IMG/VR virus record: IMGVR_UViG_3300047491_001578 | Span: 1-30,033 of that record | Direction: 5' to 3' (one strand) | DNA: 30,033 nucleotides | Origin: a virus | In this document: positions 28,272 to 30,033 of the stretch, in pieces | How positions within the stretch are numbered: position 1 is the first letter of the stretch | Layout: every line of letters starts with the position of its first letter | Notes under the pieces: model-generated | Database searches by the model: none | What the model was told of the DNA's origin: nothing | Seen by the model: only the letters and a program-made list of their open reading frames with translations | Program-made: the position numbers and the translations under genes

Positions 28272-29824
28272 TCCTCGAAATGTTCCATAATGATGGCTGG
28301 CATCCGGTTTCAGAAATGGAACTCGGCAGCCTGAATCAGGTCGAAACAAGCCAGTCCGCCGGTTCGCTGGAATGGGATGTTGAATCACAGGCCGCCGACC
28401 CATTCGCCTTTAACGAATCCGACATCATTGGCCTGCGTGGCCGCGACTCAGATTCCGATGAGTGGCTGGTGCTTTTCTTTGGAAAAATGTTCGACGCTCC
28501 GGAGCGCAAACACGAAGCCAATTTCTGTACCGACACCTTTATCGCGCATGACGCATGGAACGATCTGGAGCGCACAGCCTACCAGCTCACCCAGTTCGTC
28601 GCCGAAGGCTATAACAAGTCCCACATCATCCTATTCCGAGACGCCACCGGCAACCGTATGACAACCGGCCAGCAGATCAAGGCAGTCCTCGACTATGCCA
28701 TTTCCAAGGGCGTTGCCGTGTCCTACGTTCAGGCCGATCTGGATGCCATGACCGTTCAGGCCCCGGCAGACGAGCAGACCGACCTTTCCTGCGCCGAAGC
28801 CATCCAGAAATGCCTCCGCTGGCAGGCCGACTTCTATACCAAATTCGACTATGCACAGACCGGATCAACACTTCGTTTTTATTCTGCCGAACAGGAAGAG
28901 CCTCTTCCGCTGGCCTTGACCGACGTGCTCAAGCAGGGCGGCTTCTCAATCAAGAAGAAATCCGACATGACCCTGCGCGGAGTCGTCATCAACTATGAGG
29001 TCGAAAATAAGATCATCGACGGCACTACGCAATCCGTACAGTCAGACTCAGATGGTGCAACAGAAGGCCCCAACGTCCTCGTTCATACCGTGCAGGTGGA
29101 CGGCTCCTATCAGATCGCCACGCAAGAGAATATAGTTATAACGTGTGAGGCATGGCCGTTGGACTGGAAAACTAACGTTGGATTTGTTGACCGCCTGTTT
29201 TGGCAGACATTCTGCTCAATTTACAGAGCGATTAATGCGACGATTAACTATCCTTATTACATAACCTCTGGATTTCAAGAAGGGTATGGTGTGACCGCGT
29301 ATCCGGTTACAGTTTGGTGGGAAGTCGAGCAGCGCTGGAAATATCAAGTTCCATTTAGTGATCCCGGATCGTGGCTGTGGCAAGTTGGATGCTCTGACTA
29401 TAGTCAAAATACAGGTTGGCGAACCGTTCAGCTTAGTACGTCGTTTCTATTCACATCGAACCCTCCTGGAACATACACACGCAGTGGGCCTCCAATCACT
29501 ATTCCGGGTGAGCTGTTGCCGACTGGCGTCGCTACAGCTGTATTTAATGCCAGAAAATGGCCTCTTTATGATGGTACTGTCACCAGAGAGATTCCAAGGC
29601 TCGGAGCACTCGCGGGCCCGCAGAACAACATCAACATTTCCGGCGGATTAGCTGAATATCTCGACATGCGCGCCCCGGTTCAGCGCGTCAGCCGAAACTA
29701 CTTTGACGAGCTGGAAACCATAAAATTCGGCCACCCTGAGCAGGCTGGAATCACCGACTATATTGACATGCTCCGCGCCAACCGATCTGTCAACCGACCG
29801 AGCCGCCGGACATGGAGAACCTGA
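28268..29824 (+). CDS. Baseplate hub/distal-tail-like protein
   Basis: A 518-residue protein overlapping the tape-measure stop by 4 nt, the usual place for distal-tail or hub proteins of siphoviruses. The N-terminus is beta (MILEMFHNDGWHPVSEMELGS, then IGLRGRDSDSDEWLVLFFGKM). Residues 90-160 contain the 'tWndLeRtayql...yvaeG' segment seen in hub proteins, and 195-250 a further mixed domain. Residues about 284-434 are Trp/Tyr-rich (WWEVEQRWKYQV, WLWQVGCS) and drawn from A/T-richer DNA, so this part may be a swapped insertion domain. The C-terminus continues the hub pattern (YFDELETIKFGHPEQAG). Confidence 0.65.
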   Translation: MILEMFHNDGWHPVSEMELGSLNQVETSQSAGSLEWDVESQAADPFAFNESDIIGLRGRDSDSDEWLVLFFGKMFDAPERKHEANFCTDTFIAHDAWNDLERTAYQLTQFVAEGYNKSHIILFRDATGNRMTTGQQIKAVLDYAISKGVAVSYVQADLDAMTVQAPADEQTDLSCAEAIQKCLRWQADFYTKFDYAQTGSTLRFYSAEQEEPLPLALTDVLKQGGFSIKKKSDMTLRGVVINYEVENKIIDGTTQSVQSDSDGATEGPNVLVHTVQVDGSYQIATQENIVITCEAWPLDWKTNVGFVDRLFWQTFCSIYRAINATINYPYYITSGFQEGYGVTAYPVTVWWEVEQRWKYQVPFSDPGSWLWQVGCSDYSQNTGWRTVQLSTSFLFTSNPPGTYTRSGPPITIPGELLPTGVATAVFNARKWPLYDGTVTREIPRLGALAGPQNNINISGGLAEYLDMRAPVQRVSRNYFDELETIKFGHPEQAGITDYIDMLRANRSVNRPSRRTWRT

Positions 29825-30033
29825 TCCAGTTCACCCCGTCCACCGGCCCCACCGCCAGCGACGATCTGGCCGCCTTGTTCGAACGTCACCGACTTATTTG
29901 CCAACCATGCCAGATGCTCAAGGAAGACACCTGCTCAATCTGTCGTTGCGTAGGGGTTCCGTGGAAACGTCCGCGTTGTCCGGCGGGAAGGTGGTGGGAT
30001 CAGGAATACAACGCCATTATTGCCCGCCTGTAA
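29812..30033 (+). CDS. Small Cys-rich late protein
   Basis: A 73-residue protein overlapping the hub gene by 13 nt. Cysteines at residues 30, 33, 41, 44, 46 and 56 (CQPC, CSICRC, RCPAGRWW) fit a zinc- or disulphide-stabilised small domain found in many siphovirus tail clusters, ending in a 'CPxGxW' motif. Its function there is unknown. The gene ends at the last base of the window, so the phage probably continues further. Confidence 0.7.
   Translation: MENLIQFTPSTGPTASDDLAALFERHRLICQPCQMLKEDTCSICRCVGVPWKRPRCPAGRWWDQEYNAIIARL

Noticed and set aside
28268-29824. Contractile-tail (sheath, spike) assignment
   Set aside because: No sheath-like or FluMu L/M-type genes were seen; gene order fits a flexible non-contractile tail better.
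1-30033. tRNA or rRNA genes
   Set aside because: No cloverleaf-like or conserved rRNA stretches were noticed on either strand.
1-30033. Phage end sites (attL/attR, MuA end-binding sites)
   Set aside because: No convincing TG...CA ends or repeated MuA-type sites were found near either edge; the ends probably lie outside the window.

Overview
The window holds most of a Mu-like transposable prophage with a siphovirus-type tail. Support comes from a DDE transposase of the MuA type beside a MuB-type AAA+ ATPase, a DUF3164 protein, a GemA-position gene, and a late block in the Mu head order: DUF3486 small terminase, large terminase, DUF935 portal, I protease with nested Z scaffold, decoration protein, capsid, DUF1320 protein. 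A tape-measure gene and a tail-hub-like gene follow, and no contractile sheath gene was recognised. The host looks Gram-negative: several products carry Sec signal peptides or LTGC-type lipoboxes. GC-rich sequence and many degenerate 7-bp and 9-10-bp repeats of a kind I associate with environmental PVC bacteria (Verrucomicrobia/Kiritimatiellota-like) suggest that group, but this is inference.

Layout. Bases 1-765 (minus) encode a D12-class adenine methyltransferase, separated by a clear terminator from an early operon on the minus strand (about 8746 down to 952). In transcription order this carries two small DNA-binding proteins, two phage proteins of unknown role, a small hypothetical, transposase, a small hypothetical, MuB, two tiny membrane proteins, DUF3164, a GemA-position protein, a 47-residue zinc-ribbon protein and a small winged-helix-like protein. 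Bases 8747-8825 are a divergent control region with a 9-bp inverted repeat. The plus strand begins with an immunity-type operon (XRE repressor, membrane protein, secreted OB-fold-like protein) that ends at a terminator at 10065-10089. Late genes run on the plus strand from about 10.25 kb to the end.

Late region. 10.3-14.8 kb holds a membrane coiled-coil protein, small proteins, terminase and portal. 15.2-17.8 kb holds protease/scaffold, decoration and capsid, ending in a terminator. 17.9-20.5 kb holds connector and tail proteins. 20.5-24.4 kb is an unusual run of exported proteins: a repeat-bearing tail fibre, a LamG-like protein, small secreted proteins, two lipoproteins and a one-helix membrane protein. 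24.4-30.0 kb holds a candidate head-morphogenesis protein, an NlpC/P60-like amidase, a G-like tail-completion protein, tape measure, hub and a Cys-rich protein. The phage probably continues past 30033.

Most notable signals: a 19-23 bp box repeated three times in the direction of transcription, ahead of the late/lysis-position block, ahead of protease I and ahead of the methyltransferase. These match three of the four Mu C-activated late promoters (Plys, PI, Pmom). Also notable are the exported tail-fibre cluster, a transposase whose second catalytic acid appears to be Glu, and pervasive heptad repeats that form the tails of several phage proteins.
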